A stretch of 34,614 nt of DNA from an uncultured Pelagibacteraceae bacterium (GTDB lineage Bacteria; Pseudomonadota; Alphaproteobacteria; Pelagibacterales; Pelagibacteraceae): positions 1 through 34,614 of the forward strand of contig CABYXQ010000009.1 in the NCBI GenBank assembly GCA_902522915.1. Reading direction: 5' to 3'. Positions 1 to 10,316 of this stretch are shown in pieces. A program made the position numbers and the translations under genes. The stretch's first letter is position 1. Each line of letters opens with the position of its first letter. The notes under the pieces were generated by a model, which was given only the letters and a program-made list of their open reading frames with translations, searched no databases and was not told where the DNA came from.

Positions 1-1
1 T

Positions 2-247
2 GAAATTATTGGATCTGCCCATAATCATAAAGAGATTAAAAATAAAGAATTACAAAAAGTAAATAAAATATTTTTGTCTTCTTTATTCAAAAAAAATAAA
101 AATTATTTAGGCATTAATAAGTTCAAATTATTATCGAATTTAACAAAAAAAAAAGTAGTAATTTTAGGTGGAATTTCAAAAAAAAATATAAAGCTAACTA
201 AGCTTTTAAATAGTTTCGAATTTGCTGGAATATCATATTTTGAATAA
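2..247 (+). CDS. C-terminal fragment of a thiamine-phosphate synthase (ThiE/TenI-like) protein, truncated by the window edge
   Basis: Frame 2 is open from the window start to TAA at 245-247: EIIGSAHNHKEIKNKELQKVNKIFLSSLFKKNKNYLGINKFKLLSNLTKKKVVILGGISKKNIKLTKLLNSFEFAGISYFE. The GSAHN and LGGI elements resemble ThiE-like TIM barrels. Confidence 0.5.
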   Translation, partial: EIIGSAHNHKEIKNKELQKVNKIFLSSLFKKNKNYLGINKFKLLSNLTKKKVVILGGISKKNIKLTKLLNSFEFAGISYFE

Positions 248-250
248 AAA

Positions 251-276
251 AAAGGCCCCTAAAAAGGGGCCCTTTT
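251..276. terminator. Bidirectional intrinsic terminator between convergent thiE-like and porin genes
   Basis: A-tract, GGCCCCT-AAAA-AGGGGCC perfect stem, then C and a T-tract. It is by far the most GC-rich stretch nearby. Confidence 0.9.
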
Positions 277-297
277 ATAATTTAAATCTAAACTAAA

Positions 298-1245
298 TTA
301 GAATGCAAATGAAGCTGACAAAGCCCATCTTTCCTGATCACCAGTAGTTGATGTCTCAGTATTGCTGTTACCTTGTCCAGTAGTTTCATATCTGTTAGCA
401 GAAAGAGTAACGCCACCAGTAGTATAACTTATACCAACACCTGTTACTTCTTCATCAACAGATTGTGCTTCTGTTTCGATAGTATCTACACCGTAAGTCA
501 CTGACATATCATCAGATACTGTGTAAGCAAGTTGCCATGACTCAACTGTTTCATCAATTGAAGCCGCAGCATCGTAGCTACTTTCAGTTTGAGATATAGC
601 TGCAGTGAAAGATCCAATAGCGTATGAAGCTTTAAAAGTATCGTGATCTTGTTCTGAACCAACTGTGTTAGTTTCACCTGTACCATAACTTACTGATAAA
701 CCTTCAACACCTGCGTATGTTAACGCCCATGATGTTGCTGTTGAACCACCAGCTCCTCCTGGAGACATTGATGCAGTAACAGTTAAGTCATCCATGATTG
801 ATGGAAGTGTGTAAAACAAACTATTGTTTCCAGCTTCTGCAGATCTTACAGCAGTTATGTTTTGACCATTATTCCATAAGTCACCAGCAGCAGTAGTATC
901 TATAGCTGATTGAGCTGAAGATCCACCTTCACCAGAAAACTTTAAAGTTCCTAATGAATCTGAACTGATAGTTACAGAGTGACTGTCAAATGGACCACTT
1001 GATGTTACAGTGTCATCACCTTGGTCTAATACGAAAGATAATGATACATTCATACCATTGTCTAACTCACCTGAACCAGAGAAAGTTAACTGATTTCCCA
1101 TTGTCCAAGACTTACCAGAAGCAGTTTTTGAAGTATTTTTTAAACCAATACTAGCGCCTCCAGATACAGACATAGAGCCTGCGTATGCAGATGTAACTAC
1201 AAGCGATCCCGCTAATGCAGTTAATCCTATTTTTTTAATGTTCAT
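298..1245 (-). CDS. Outer-membrane porin (Gram-negative porin family)
   Basis: 315 aa with a signal peptide (MNIKKIGLTALAGSLVVTSAYA), beta-rich repeats and C-terminal aromatic FAF. Shine-Dalgarno AAAGGAG lies just upstream on the minus strand. Confidence 0.88.
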   Translation of the reverse strand: MNIKKIGLTALAGSLVVTSAYAGSMSVSGGASIGLKNTSKTASGKSWTMGNQLTFSGSGELDNGMNVSLSFVLDQGDDTVTSSGPFDSHSVTISSDSLGTLKFSGEGGSSAQSAIDTTAAGDLWNNGQNITAVRSAEAGNNSLFYTLPSIMDDLTVTASMSPGGAGGSTATSWALTYAGVEGLSVSYGTGETNTVGSEQDHDTFKASYAIGSFTAAISQTESSYDAAASIDETVESWQLAYTVSDDMSVTYGVDTIETEAQSVDEEVTGVGISYTTGGVTLSANRYETTGQGNSNTETSTTGDQERWALSASFAF

Positions 1246-1355
1246 AATTAATTACTCCTTTAATTAATTGTTAATTATTAATAATAAACATTGCTTATTT
1301 AGCATTTTTAGTAACAATTTTTCTAAAATTAGCCTATTTTAATGAAAAAAAAGAT

Positions 1356-1379
1356 AAGTGTTGTATTTTTACATCACTT
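1356..1379. promoter_or_regulatory. Imperfect inverted repeat (AAGTGTTGTA-TTTT-TACATCACTT) in the porin/lipoprotein divergent intergenic region
   Basis: 10-bp arms with one mismatch and a 4-nt spacer. On the minus strand it is followed within 3 nt by T8 (complement of A8 at 1345-1352). Confidence 0.45.
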
Positions 1380-1441
1380 TTATGCATATATTTTCTTATA
1401 TTTTATAAAATAAGTAAAAATGTTGTATAAGCAATGAAAAA

Positions 1442-2026
1442 ATGAATATCAAATTAATCTCAATAAAAACTATAAAAAAAATAGCGTTTTTAACTATAAC
1501 TTCATTATTCCTATTAAATGCCTGTAATGGAAAGTTGCCCGGTGGCGATGCAAGAAAATTTCCTCCCGATCCAAAAGAAAGAGTAAAACAAAATCTTGAA
1601 CAAGGTAAAGGTTTTAGACTAGACAATACATTTAACAAACCAAAAGGTGGTGTATTTGACTTTGCAAGCTCTAATGAATTATGGCGAGCATCTCTAGATG
1701 TTATAGATTTTATGCCATTATCATCAGTTAACTATAGTGGTGGTATTATAATTACAGATTGGTATTCAAGTGAACAAAATCTTAACGAAAGTATAAAAAT
1801 TTCAATTAGATTTCTTACAAATGAAATACGATCTGATTCTTTAGATATTAAAGTCTTCAATAGGAAATGTGATAATAGTTTTATGAATTGTAAAATACAA
1901 GAAACTAATAAAGTTTTAGTAACAGAATTAAAAAAACAAATTTTAAAACAAGCAGCTATTTATGAAAAAGGAAAAAAAGATAAAAATTTTAAACCTTATA
2001 AAAATCAAAAATTTGGTATCGAATAA
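1442..2026 (+). CDS. DUF3576-like lipoprotein
   Basis: 194 aa with a lipobox-like LLNAC. The conserved ELWRASLDVIDFMPLSSVNYSGGIIITDWYS block is typical of alphaproteobacterial DUF3576. Confidence 0.8.
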   Translation: MNIKLISIKTIKKIAFLTITSLFLLNACNGKLPGGDARKFPPDPKERVKQNLEQGKGFRLDNTFNKPKGGVFDFASSNELWRASLDVIDFMPLSSVNYSGGIIITDWYSSEQNLNESIKISIRFLTNEIRSDSLDIKVFNRKCDNSFMNCKIQETNKVLVTELKKQILKQAAIYEKGKKDKNFKPYKNQKFGIE

Positions 2027-2054
2027 ATTAAATTAAAATTCAATATTTAGTTCA

Positions 2055-4589
2055 GTGGAAAGATATAATTTTAAAGAAATTGAAATTAAGTGGCAAAAAA
2101 TTTGGGAAAATAAAAAAAAATTCTCTGCTAAAATAGATAAGTCAAAAAAAAAATTTTACTGCCTAGAAATGTTCCCATACCCTTCTGGAAAGATTCATAT
2201 GGGGCACGTAAGAAACTACACAATTGGAGATGTGCTAGCAAGATACAAAACTCTACAGGGATATAATGTTCTTCATCCTATGGGATGGGACTCTTTTGGG
2301 ATGCCTGCAGAAAATGCTGCTAAGCAAAATAATTTAGACCCAAAAACTTGGACAGAGTCAAATATTTCCAAAATGAAAACTCAATTAAAAAAGCTTGGCC
2401 TTTCAATTGATTGGGATAGAGAAATTTCTACTTGTTCTGAAGATTATTATAAACACCAACAAACCTTTTTTTTAGAATTATTTGAAAAAAAATTAGTTTA
2501 TAGAAAAGAAAATTATGTTAATTGGGATCCTATAGATGAAACTGTCCTTGCGAATGAACAAGTTATAGATGGTAAGGGCTGGCGGTCCGGTGCAATTGTA
2601 GAAAGAAAAAAATTAAATCAGTGGTTTTTTAATATATCTAAATTTTCCCAAAATCTTTTAGATGGTCTAAACAAATTAGAAGCATGGCCTAATAAGGTAA
2701 AAATAATGCAAAAAAATTGGATTGGTAAATCTTTTGGATGTGAAATTGATTTTAAAATTAAGGGTGATTTACCTATAAATAATATTAAATGTTTTACAAC
2801 AAGACCTGATACTCTTTTTGGTTGTTCTTTTATAGCTATTTCAGCTGACCATGAAATTTCAAAATATTTTAAAAAAAATAATGATTTTTTAAAATTTAAA
2901 GAAGAATGTTCAAAAACTGGTACTACTGAAGAAGCTATTGCTGTTGGAGAAAAAATTGGTTTTAAAACAAATCTTGTCGCTACTAACCCTTTAAATCCTG
3001 AGCATAAAGTGCCCGTTTACTTTGCTAATTTTGTGTTGATGGATTATGGCTTTGGAGCAGTTTTTGGGTGCCCTGCACATGATCAAAGAGATTTTGATTT
3101 TGCTAAAAAATATAAATTAGAAATTAAGACAGTTGTCAAACCTGAAGATAAAGATGATAGTTTTGAAGTTGAAAAAGAAGCATATCCTGGTCCAGGTATT
3201 TTAATAAATTCAGATTTTCTAAATGGGCTAGAAGCACCTAATAATTCAGTTCTTGAAACTATTAAAATTATTGAAGAAAGAAATTTAGGTAAAAAACAAA
3301 TAAATTATAGATTAAAAGATTGGGGAGTATCTAGACAGAGGTATTGGGGATGTCCAATACCAATAGCATATGATGAAAATGGAAATGCTCATCCAATACC
3401 TAAATCAATGCTACCAGTAAAGCTTCCTGAGAATATAAATTTAAATGTTAAAGGCAATCCATTGGACAGTCAAAAAGATTGGAAAGAGATAATTATAGAT
3501 GGAAAAAAATTAACCAGAGAAACCGATACTTTAGATACATTTGTTTGTTCATCTTGGTATTATTTAAGATTTTGTTCTGCGAGAAACTCAAATTATGGTT
3601 TTGATAAAGAAGAAATAGATTATTGGATGCCAGTAGATCAATATATTGGAGGAGTAGAACACGCTATTTTACACTTACTATATTCTAGATTTTTTATGCA
3701 AGCACTTTCATATAAAAATGAAAAATTCAATATATTAGAACCATTTGATGGTTTATTCACTCAAGGTATGGTTTGCCATGAAACGTATAAAGATGATGAT
3801 GGCAATTGGGTAAGTCCAGAAGAAATAGAAACTTTAGATGGTAAAAAATACCTTATAAAGGATAAAACAAAAAAAATTAAAATTGGACCATCTGAGTCCA
3901 TGTCAAAGTCAAAAAAAAATACTATAGATCCTGAAAATATTATTTCAAATTATGGAGCTGATGCTGCGAGATTATTTATTTTATCAGATAGTCCACCAGA
4001 AAAAGATGTTCAATGGTCAGAAGAAGGTATTATATCATCTTTTAAATTTATTCAAAAACTCTGGAACTTAAATACAAGAATTTTTGAAGAAATAAAAAAA
4101 GATCATATAAATGATGATGATTATGAAATTGAAAAATATACTAATAAATTTATAAAAAAAATAACTGATAACCTTGAAAACTTTAGTTACAATAAAATTG
4201 TAGCTAATTTACATGAAGTATATTCATTTTTATTTAAAGAAATTAATAAAAAATATAAAAAGAGCACACTAATTAATAACTATCAAAAAATTTTAATAAC
4301 AATAAACCCTATTATTCCTCATTTTTCTGATGAGTGTCTAGAGTTGATAAAAGCAAAAAAAATTGAGTGGCCAAAATATGATGAGTCAATGTTAATAGAA
4401 AATATAATAAAAATTGTAATTCAAATAAATGGCAAAAAAAGAGCGTTAATTGAATCAAAACCCAATGTATCAGAGGAAAATTTATTTGTAATAATTAATA
4501 AAAATGAAACATTATCTAAATATTTAAAACAAAAAAAAATAAAAAGAAAAATTTATATTAAAGATAAATTGATGAACATAATAATTTAA
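2055..4589 (+). CDS. leuS: Leucyl-tRNA synthetase
   Basis: 844 aa with [22 protein letters not shown] (HIGH-type), editing domain, and [11 protein letters not shown] (KMSKS). Confidence 0.98.
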   Translation: MERYNFKEIEIKWQKIWENKKKFSAKIDKSKKKFYCLEMFPYPSGKIHMGHVRNYTIGDVLARYKTLQGYNVLHPMGWDSFGMPAENAAKQNNLDPKTWTESNISKMKTQLKKLGLSIDWDREISTCSEDYYKHQQTFFLELFEKKLVYRKENYVNWDPIDETVLANEQVIDGKGWRSGAIVERKKLNQWFFNISKFSQNLLDGLNKLEAWPNKVKIMQKNWIGKSFGCEIDFKIKGDLPINNIKCFTTRPDTLFGCSFIAISADHEISKYFKKNNDFLKFKEECSKTGTTEEAIAVGEKIGFKTNLVATNPLNPEHKVPVYFANFVLMDYGFGAVFGCPAHDQRDFDFAKKYKLEIKTVVKPEDKDDSFEVEKEAYPGPGILINSDFLNGLEAPNNSVLETIKIIEERNLGKKQINYRLKDWGVSRQRYWGCPIPIAYDENGNAHPIPKSMLPVKLPENINLNVKGNPLDSQKDWKEIIIDGKKLTRETDTLDTFVCSSWYYLRFCSARNSNYGFDKEEIDYWMPVDQYIGGVEHAILHLLYSRFFMQALSYKNEKFNILEPFDGLFTQGMVCHETYKDDDGNWVSPEEIETLDGKKYLIKDKTKKIKIGPSESMSKSKKNTIDPENIISNYGADAARLFILSDSPPEKDVQWSEEGIISSFKFIQKLWNLNTRIFEEIKKDHINDDDYEIEKYTNKFIKKITDNLENFSYNKIVANLHEVYSFLFKEINKKYKKSTLINNYQKILITINPIIPHFSDECLELIKAKKIEWPKYDESMLIENIIKIVIQINGKKRALIESKPNVSEENLFVIINKNETLSKYLKQKKIKRKIYIKDKLMNIII

Positions 4590-5045
4590 ATGATTAAAAA
4601 AATTTATCCTCTATTAATAATTTTAATACTTACGAGTTGTGGATATGTCCCAATATATAATAGCCCTGATAAAAGTGATTATAAAATTAACATAATTGAA
4701 AAAAGTGGTGACAGGTTAATAAATAATTTAATAGTTTCTGAAATTAAAGCTATTTCTAATTCTCAATCTAATGCAATATTTAATTTAAAAGTTAACACTG
4801 TTTTTGAAAAAATAATTGTTTCAAAAAATGCGAAGGGAACTGTTTCAGATTATCAACTGATACTAAGATCAAATTTTGTAATAAAAAAAGGAGATAAGAG
4901 CGAGACAATTTCTTTTGTAGAAAAACAAAATATTAAAAATACTTCAGATATTTTTGAACAGAGCAATTATGAAAATACAATTAAAAGAAACTTTGTAATT
5001 TCCCTAGTAAGGAAATTAAATTTAGAATTACTTACAAGACAATGA
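4590..5045 (+). CDS. lptE: LPS-assembly lipoprotein LptE
   Basis: 151 aa with lipobox LILTSCGYVPIY. Located between leuS and holA, the standard context. Confidence 0.85.
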   Translation: MIKKIYPLLIILILTSCGYVPIYNSPDKSDYKINIIEKSGDRLINNLIVSEIKAISNSQSNAIFNLKVNTVFEKIIVSKNAKGTVSDYQLILRSNFVIKKGDKSETISFVEKQNIKNTSDIFEQSNYENTIKRNFVISLVRKLNLELLTRQ

Positions 5046-6034
5046 TTTTTAAAGCTTATGAAACAAAAAAAATAAATATTGATAAAAATAAGATCATATT
5101 GTTTTATGGAGAGAATCAGGGAGCTAAAGAAGATGAAATTTCAAAATTACTATTAAAAAATAAAGATAAAAGCCTATCAAAATATGATGAAAAACAAATC
5201 TTAGATGATCCTACAATTTTCTATAATGAAATATTATCTAAATCACTATTTGAAAATAAAAAAATAATTATTATTAATTATGCAACAGATAAATTAAATA
5301 AAATTATCGAGGAAATATCTGAAACAGAGATTAACGATATATCTATTATAATTAATTCAAGTTTATTAGAAAAAAAATCTAAATTAAGAAACTTATTTGA
5401 AAAAAATAAAAAATTAATATGTGTAGCTTTTTATCCTGACACCCCTGAAATTTTATCAAAAATAACATATGATTTTATTAGGGAAAAAAATATTCCAATT
5501 TCACGAGAGAATATAAACCTAATTATTAATAAATGTAATGGTGATAGAGGTATTTTGAAAAATGAATTAGATAAAATTTATTTTTTTTCTCAAAACAAAA
5601 AGAAAATATCAGCTGAAAACATTTTAAAATTAATAAATTTAATTGAAAACTATAGTATTTCAGAACTTGTAGATAATTGTTTGGCTAAAAACCATAAAAG
5701 AACACTTCATATTCTGAATGAAAACAATTTCAACAGCGAAGACTGTATTGTAATAACCAGAACATTTTTAGGTAAACTTAAAAAAATATTAAAATTATCC
5801 AAAGATTATCAGGAAAATAGAGATTTAAGTAAAACTATATCTAATGCGAAACCTCCAATATTTTGGAAAGACAAAGAGATTGTAAAACAACAAGTTAATA
5901 AGTTAGATCCTGCTGAAATTATTAAATTAATTATTAAAATTAATGAGATAGAGCTTCAAATTAAAAAAAATAATTCAAACTCCATAAATATAGTTTCTGA
6001 TTTTATTTTAAATCAATCTTTAGCTACAAATTAA
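5042..6034 (+). CDS. holA: DNA polymerase III subunit delta
   Basis: 330 aa with FYGENQGAKEDEISKLL and a HolA-like helical C-terminus. Overlaps lptE by 4 nt. Confidence 0.9.
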   Translation: MIFKAYETKKINIDKNKIILFYGENQGAKEDEISKLLLKNKDKSLSKYDEKQILDDPTIFYNEILSKSLFENKKIIIINYATDKLNKIIEEISETEINDISIIINSSLLEKKSKLRNLFEKNKKLICVAFYPDTPEILSKITYDFIREKNIPISRENINLIINKCNGDRGILKNELDKIYFFSQNKKKISAENILKLINLIENYSISELVDNCLAKNHKRTLHILNENNFNSEDCIVITRTFLGKLKKILKLSKDYQENRDLSKTISNAKPPIFWKDKEIVKQQVNKLDPAEIIKLIIKINEIELQIKKNNSNSINIVSDFILNQSLATN

Positions 6035-6035
6035 A

Positions 6036-6878
6036 CTAATAGTGATTTTTAATTATATCGATTATTTTATTTAATTGATCTAATTCTTTATACTCAAAGG
6101 TAATTTTGCCCTTATTATTTTTTTTATTTTTGATCTCTACATTTAAACCAATTTTATTTAATATAGAAAGTTCTAAATGCATTATATTTGCATCTTTTGT
6201 TTTCCCGAGTTTTTGTTTTTTATTTTTAAATAACTTTACAAAATTTTCAGATTGCCGTACTGAAAGTTTTTTTTCAATTATTTTATTAGCAACAAAGCTC
6301 GCATTTTCTAACCCAACCAAAATTTTTGCATGACCTGCAGTTAATTTTTGAGTTTCAATTAATTTTACAACTTCGGCAGGTAAACTTAGGAGCCTTAAAG
6401 AATTAGTTATATGGCTTCTACTTTTACCAATAAATTTTGATACTTTTTCTTGATCATAAGAAAATTCATCTATTAATTTTTTATAACCTTGTGCTTCTTC
6501 AAGTGGATTTAAATCTTGCCTTTGAACATTCTCAACAATTGCAAATTCTAAAGATTTTAGATCATCCGCTTCTGTGATTACTACAGGGACATCATGTAGA
6601 CCGGCTCTTTGTGCGGCAAGCCATCTTCTCTCACCTGCGATTATTTCAAATTTTAATTTATCGTTGTTTGATTTTCGAACTATAATTGGCTGTATCATGC
6701 CTCTTTCTTTAATTGAATTTGTCAGATCTTCTAAACCACCTTCGTCAAATATTTTTCTTGGTTGATATTTGTTTGGTATTAAATCACTTATTGATAATTG
6801 ATTTTTTTGAGTCTCCACTTTAGTTTCACCAATAAGTGATGATAATCCCCTTCCTAAACCCTTTTTAATTTTATCCAT
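6036..6878 (-). CDS. parB: Chromosome-partitioning protein ParB
   Basis: 280 aa with GLGRGLSSLIGE, IPNKYQPRKIFDE, ERGMIQPIIVR, AGERRWLAAQRAGL and a HTH region. Confidence 0.97.
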   Translation of the reverse strand: MDKIKKGLGRGLSSLIGETKVETQKNQLSISDLIPNKYQPRKIFDEGGLEDLTNSIKERGMIQPIIVRKSNNDKLKFEIIAGERRWLAAQRAGLHDVPVVITEADDLKSLEFAIVENVQRQDLNPLEEAQGYKKLIDEFSYDQEKVSKFIGKSRSHITNSLRLLSLPAEVVKLIETQKLTAGHAKILVGLENASFVANKIIEKKLSVRQSENFVKLFKNKKQKLGKTKDANIMHLELSILNKIGLNVEIKNKKNNKGKITFEYKELDQLNKIIDIIKNHY

Positions 6879-7672
6879 TAAGCAGCACTCCCTATTGTTG
6901 ACTCTTGATTTATAAATTCATCAGTAAAACTAAAGTATGATTTGCTTCCAGGACATGATTTGTCATAAATTAAAACTGGAATACCATGTGATGGCGCTTC
7001 GGATAATCTTACATTCCTTGGTATCACAGTTGAATAAACTTTTTCTCTAAAATAATCCCTTGCTTCTTTCTCCACTTGTGATGAAAGTTTATTTCTTTTG
7101 TCATACATCGTTAATAGGATGCCTCTAATTTTTAAATCTGGATTTAAACTTACTTTTATTCTTTCAATTGTTTTCATAAGCTGCGTTAAACCCTCTAGAG
7201 CAAAAAATTCTGTCTGCAAAGGCACTAATAATGAGCTGGAGCACACCAGCGCCATAATTGTTAATAGGCTCAAAGATGGTGGGCAATCAATTAGAACATA
7301 ATCATAGGATCTTCCAGAATTGTTTAAATATGCGGATAATTTAGCTTTTAATATGAATGCTCTATTACTGTCATCTGCGGTTTCTACCTCTAGTCCGGAT
7401 AGATCTACATTAGAAGTAATAATATCTAAATTTTCAAACTGTGTCTTCTTAATCACCACACTTATCTCTTTAGTTCCGTTCAATACACCATAAATTGTAT
7501 CACTTGAATTATCTATATTAGATAATCCAAGCCCTGTGGTTGCATTCCCTTGTGGATCTAAATCAATAACTAAAATTTTTTTATTCAATTGAGATAAACC
7601 TGCAGCAAGATTTATAACAGTAGTTGTTTTTCCCACCCCACCCTTTTGATTTATGACGGATACAATTTTCAT
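6878..7672 (-). CDS. parA: Chromosome-partitioning ATPase ParA
   Basis: 264 aa with deviant Walker A NQKGGVGKTTTVINLAA and DYVLIDCPPSLSLLT. Overlaps parB by 1 nt. Confidence 0.97.
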   Translation of the reverse strand: MKIVSVINQKGGVGKTTTVINLAAGLSQLNKKILVIDLDPQGNATTGLGLSNIDNSSDTIYGVLNGTKEISVVIKKTQFENLDIITSNVDLSGLEVETADDSNRAFILKAKLSAYLNNSGRSYDYVLIDCPPSLSLLTIMALVCSSSLLVPLQTEFFALEGLTQLMKTIERIKVSLNPDLKIRGILLTMYDKRNKLSSQVEKEARDYFREKVYSTVIPRNVRLSEAPSHGIPVLIYDKSCPGSKSYFSFTDEFINQESTIGSAA

Positions 7673-8326
7673 TTAATTTTTTTTGTCTTTTTTTTTTATA
7701 TTTTTTATATTTAATAAAAAAGATTCTTCGTTTGTTAAGCTTTTTTTTTCTTCGTACTCTAACTTCCAATTATTTTTTGAATTTTCAAATATTTTTTTTC
7801 CTTTCTTGCCCATAAAAAAAATTAAATTTTTATATTTAGAGAAATTTTCATAAACTAAGTCCAAAACTATTGGCATTGGTTTAAAAGCTCTCGACATAAT
7901 CGTTCCTGTTTCCAAATTTTTAATTTCAAAAATATTTTTTTGAAAAACTTTTGTATTTAAATTTAATTTTTTTGAAACTTCTTTTAAAAAATGGCTTTTA
8001 TGGTAGCTTTTTTCATACAGATTCACATTCATATTATTTTTCATGTTTTTTAGTATTATTGCTACTATAATACCAGGCATTCCCCCTCCAGATCCTAAAT
8101 CTGTAGTTGTATTGCTATTAAAGTCAACAAAATCAATTATTTGTGCTGAATCTATAATATGTCGGTCAATTATAGCCTTTTTTGATGCTGTATTTTGGCT
8201 GATTATGTTAATTTTTTTATTTTTTTCAAGGATCATGGATATATAGTTTTCAAAGTCTAAAAATGTTTCACGTGAAACTTTTAAGTCCTTGAGTTTAGAG
8301 TATGAATTTAAAATTTCTTGGTCCAT
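7673..8326 (-). CDS. rsmG: 16S rRNA (guanine-N7) methyltransferase RsmG (GidB)
   Basis: 217 aa with DRHIIDSAQIIDF and DLGSGGGMPGIIVAI. Located between mnmG and parA. Confidence 0.95.
   Translation of the reverse strand: MDQEILNSYSKLKDLKVSRETFLDFENYISMILEKNKKINIISQNTASKKAIIDRHIIDSAQIIDFVDFNSNTTTDLGSGGGMPGIIVAIILKNMKNNMNVNLYEKSYHKSHFLKEVSKKLNLNTKVFQKNIFEIKNLETGTIMSRAFKPMPIVLDLVYENFSKYKNLIFFMGKKGKKIFENSKNNWKLEYEEKKSLTNEESFLLNIKNIKKKDKKN
8264..8279. promoter_or_regulatory. parS centromere site (ParB binding) inside rsmG
   Basis: TGTTTCACGTGAAACT is a 15/16 match to the bacterial parS consensus TGTTTCACGTGAAACA. The central 14-bp palindrome GTTTCACGTGAAAC is perfect. Confidence 0.93.
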
Positions 8327-10197
8327 TAAGCTATATGCTTAATAGACTTTCTTTTGACATGTGACAACAAAATATATACAGCAGCTGGAGTAATTCCATC
8401 AATTCTTAGGGCTTGACCCATGGTTTTTGGCTTTATCTCCTTAAATTTAGCCTTTACCTCATTAGAAAGTCCTGACAGACCGTCATAATTAATTTTGTCT
8501 GGAATTATAAGGTTTTCATCTCTTTTAAAGGCTAAAATATCAGCTTTTTGTTTTTTTAAATAACCTCTATAATGAGCATTAATCTCGACCTGCTCATCTA
8601 TTTCATTACTAAAGTACGGTATATCAGGCCAAATTTCTCTAATTTTATTCATATCTACTCCTTTTTGAGTTAATATTTCATTAGAAGATCTTAAAATTCC
8701 ATCTTTCGCAATTTTTATCCCTAATTTATCTGCTTTATTTGGAGAAATGGTAGATTTAGTCATTTTTACACTAATTTGGTTAATTTTATCAAATTTATCT
8801 AAATAAATAGATTTTCTTAAATCACTAATTAATCCTATCTCTATACCTTTTTTAGTTAATCTTTGGTCCGCATTATCAGATCTGAGGCTTAGTCGATACT
8901 CTGCTCTAGATGTGAACATCCGATATGGTTCAGCAACACCTTTGGTCACTAAATCGTCTATCATTACTCCTATGTAAGCATCAGATCTATCAAGTATGAA
9001 AGGCTCTAATTTTTTAATAGATAGAGCAGCATTTATTCCTGCTATAAGACCTTGAGCTGCTGCTTCCTCATATCCTGTTGTTCCATTAATCTGCCCAGCT
9101 AGGTAAAGGTTGCTGATTTTCTTTGTCTCAAGTGTTAAAAACAGCTCCCTAGGATCTATATAGTCATATTCTATAGCATACCCTGGCCTAATAATAGAAA
9201 CATTTTCTAAACCATTGATATTATTACATATTTCTTGTTGTATATTTGCTGGAAGAGATGTAGAGATACCATTTGGGTAAATTGTATGATCATTTAGCCC
9301 TTCTGGCTCTAAAAATATCTGGTGTCTAACTTTATCAGCAAATTTTATTATCTTGTCTTCTATAGATGGACAGTATCTGGGTCCAACACCTTTTATGCTG
9401 CCAGAATACATGGCACTTTTAGATAAATTTTTTTCAATAATCTTATGAACCTTGTCATTAGTATAAGTCATACGACATGAAACTTGTTTGTTAATATTTT
9501 TTTTAGTTAAGAAAGAAAAAAAATAAGGATCATCATCTGCGAACTGTTCTTCTAAATTTTCATAATTAATTGTTCTTGAATCAAGTCGGGGAGGAGTTCC
9601 TGTTTTTAATCTTCCTATTTTAAAATTATATTTTTCTAATTGTTCACTTAATCCTGTTGAAGGTTTCTCGTCATATCTTCCAGCTGGCGTTCTTTCATCA
9701 CCTATATGTATCAAACCATTTAAAAAAGTGCCCGTCGTTAGTATTAACTTAGAACATAAAACCTTTTTACCTTGTTTAGTTTGAAATCCATTTATAGTAT
9801 TTTCTTTAAAAATAAACTTTATTACTGGATCTGAAAAAATGCTTAAATTACAGTAGTTTACAAGTTTTTCTTGCATATATTTACGGTATAATGATCTATC
9901 AGATTGAGTTCTTGGTCCTCTTACAGCTGGACCTCTACTTCTGTTTAATAATCTAAATTGTATTCCTGATTTGTCTGCAACTTCACCCATTACACCGTCA
10001 AGGGCGTCTATCTCTCTTACTAAATGACCTTTACCCAAACCACCTATTGCTGGGTTACAAGACATCTCACCGATGGTTTCTATTTTATGAGTAAATAGGG
10101 CGGTGCTAACTCCTAGACGAGCTGATGCTGCTGCAGCTTCGCATCCAGCGTGACCACCTCCAATTACAACTACATCAAATGACAAATCATTTTTCAT
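8326..10197 (-). CDS. mnmG: tRNA uridine 5-carboxymethylaminomethyl modification enzyme MnmG (GidA)
   Basis: 623 aa with [21 protein letters not shown] and [23 protein letters not shown]. Confidence 0.98.
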   Translation of the reverse strand: MKNDLSFDVVVIGGGHAGCEAAAASARLGVSTALFTHKIETIGEMSCNPAIGGLGKGHLVREIDALDGVMGEVADKSGIQFRLLNRSRGPAVRGPRTQSDRSLYRKYMQEKLVNYCNLSIFSDPVIKFIFKENTINGFQTKQGKKVLCSKLILTTGTFLNGLIHIGDERTPAGRYDEKPSTGLSEQLEKYNFKIGRLKTGTPPRLDSRTINYENLEEQFADDDPYFFSFLTKKNINKQVSCRMTYTNDKVHKIIEKNLSKSAMYSGSIKGVGPRYCPSIEDKIIKFADKVRHQIFLEPEGLNDHTIYPNGISTSLPANIQQEICNNINGLENVSIIRPGYAIEYDYIDPRELFLTLETKKISNLYLAGQINGTTGYEEAAAQGLIAGINAALSIKKLEPFILDRSDAYIGVMIDDLVTKGVAEPYRMFTSRAEYRLSLRSDNADQRLTKKGIEIGLISDLRKSIYLDKFDKINQISVKMTKSTISPNKADKLGIKIAKDGILRSSNEILTQKGVDMNKIREIWPDIPYFSNEIDEQVEINAHYRGYLKKQKADILAFKRDENLIIPDKINYDGLSGLSNEVKAKFKEIKPKTMGQALRIDGITPAAVYILLSHVKRKSIKHIA

Positions 10198-10294
10198 AAA
10201 GTGAATTTATAGGTGATTAAATAATTTACAAGATAGGCTTAATTTTTTGCAAATAAGTAAGAATTATCAACGTTTTTTATTAAAAAATTGCAAA

Positions 10295-10316
10295 AAAACC
10301 AGCAAAATCGGGTTTT
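10295..10316 (-). terminator. Weak intrinsic terminator for mnmE
   Basis: On the minus strand: AAAACC-N10-GGTTTT followed by TTT, overlapping the mnmE stop codon. Confidence 0.3.

Noticed and set aside
498-686. Antisense ORF within the porin gene (62 aa)
   Set aside because: Low-complexity Leu-rich translation from the opposite frame of a well-supported porin. No start-site signal.
1400-1411. ATTTTATAAAAT 12-bp palindrome upstream of the lipoprotein
   Set aside because: Pure A/T palindromes are expected frequently at this base composition.
1396-1638. 80-aa minus-strand ORF over the start of the DUF3576 lipoprotein
   Set aside because: Overlaps a clear lipoprotein with lipobox. The translation looks like antisense of coding sequence.
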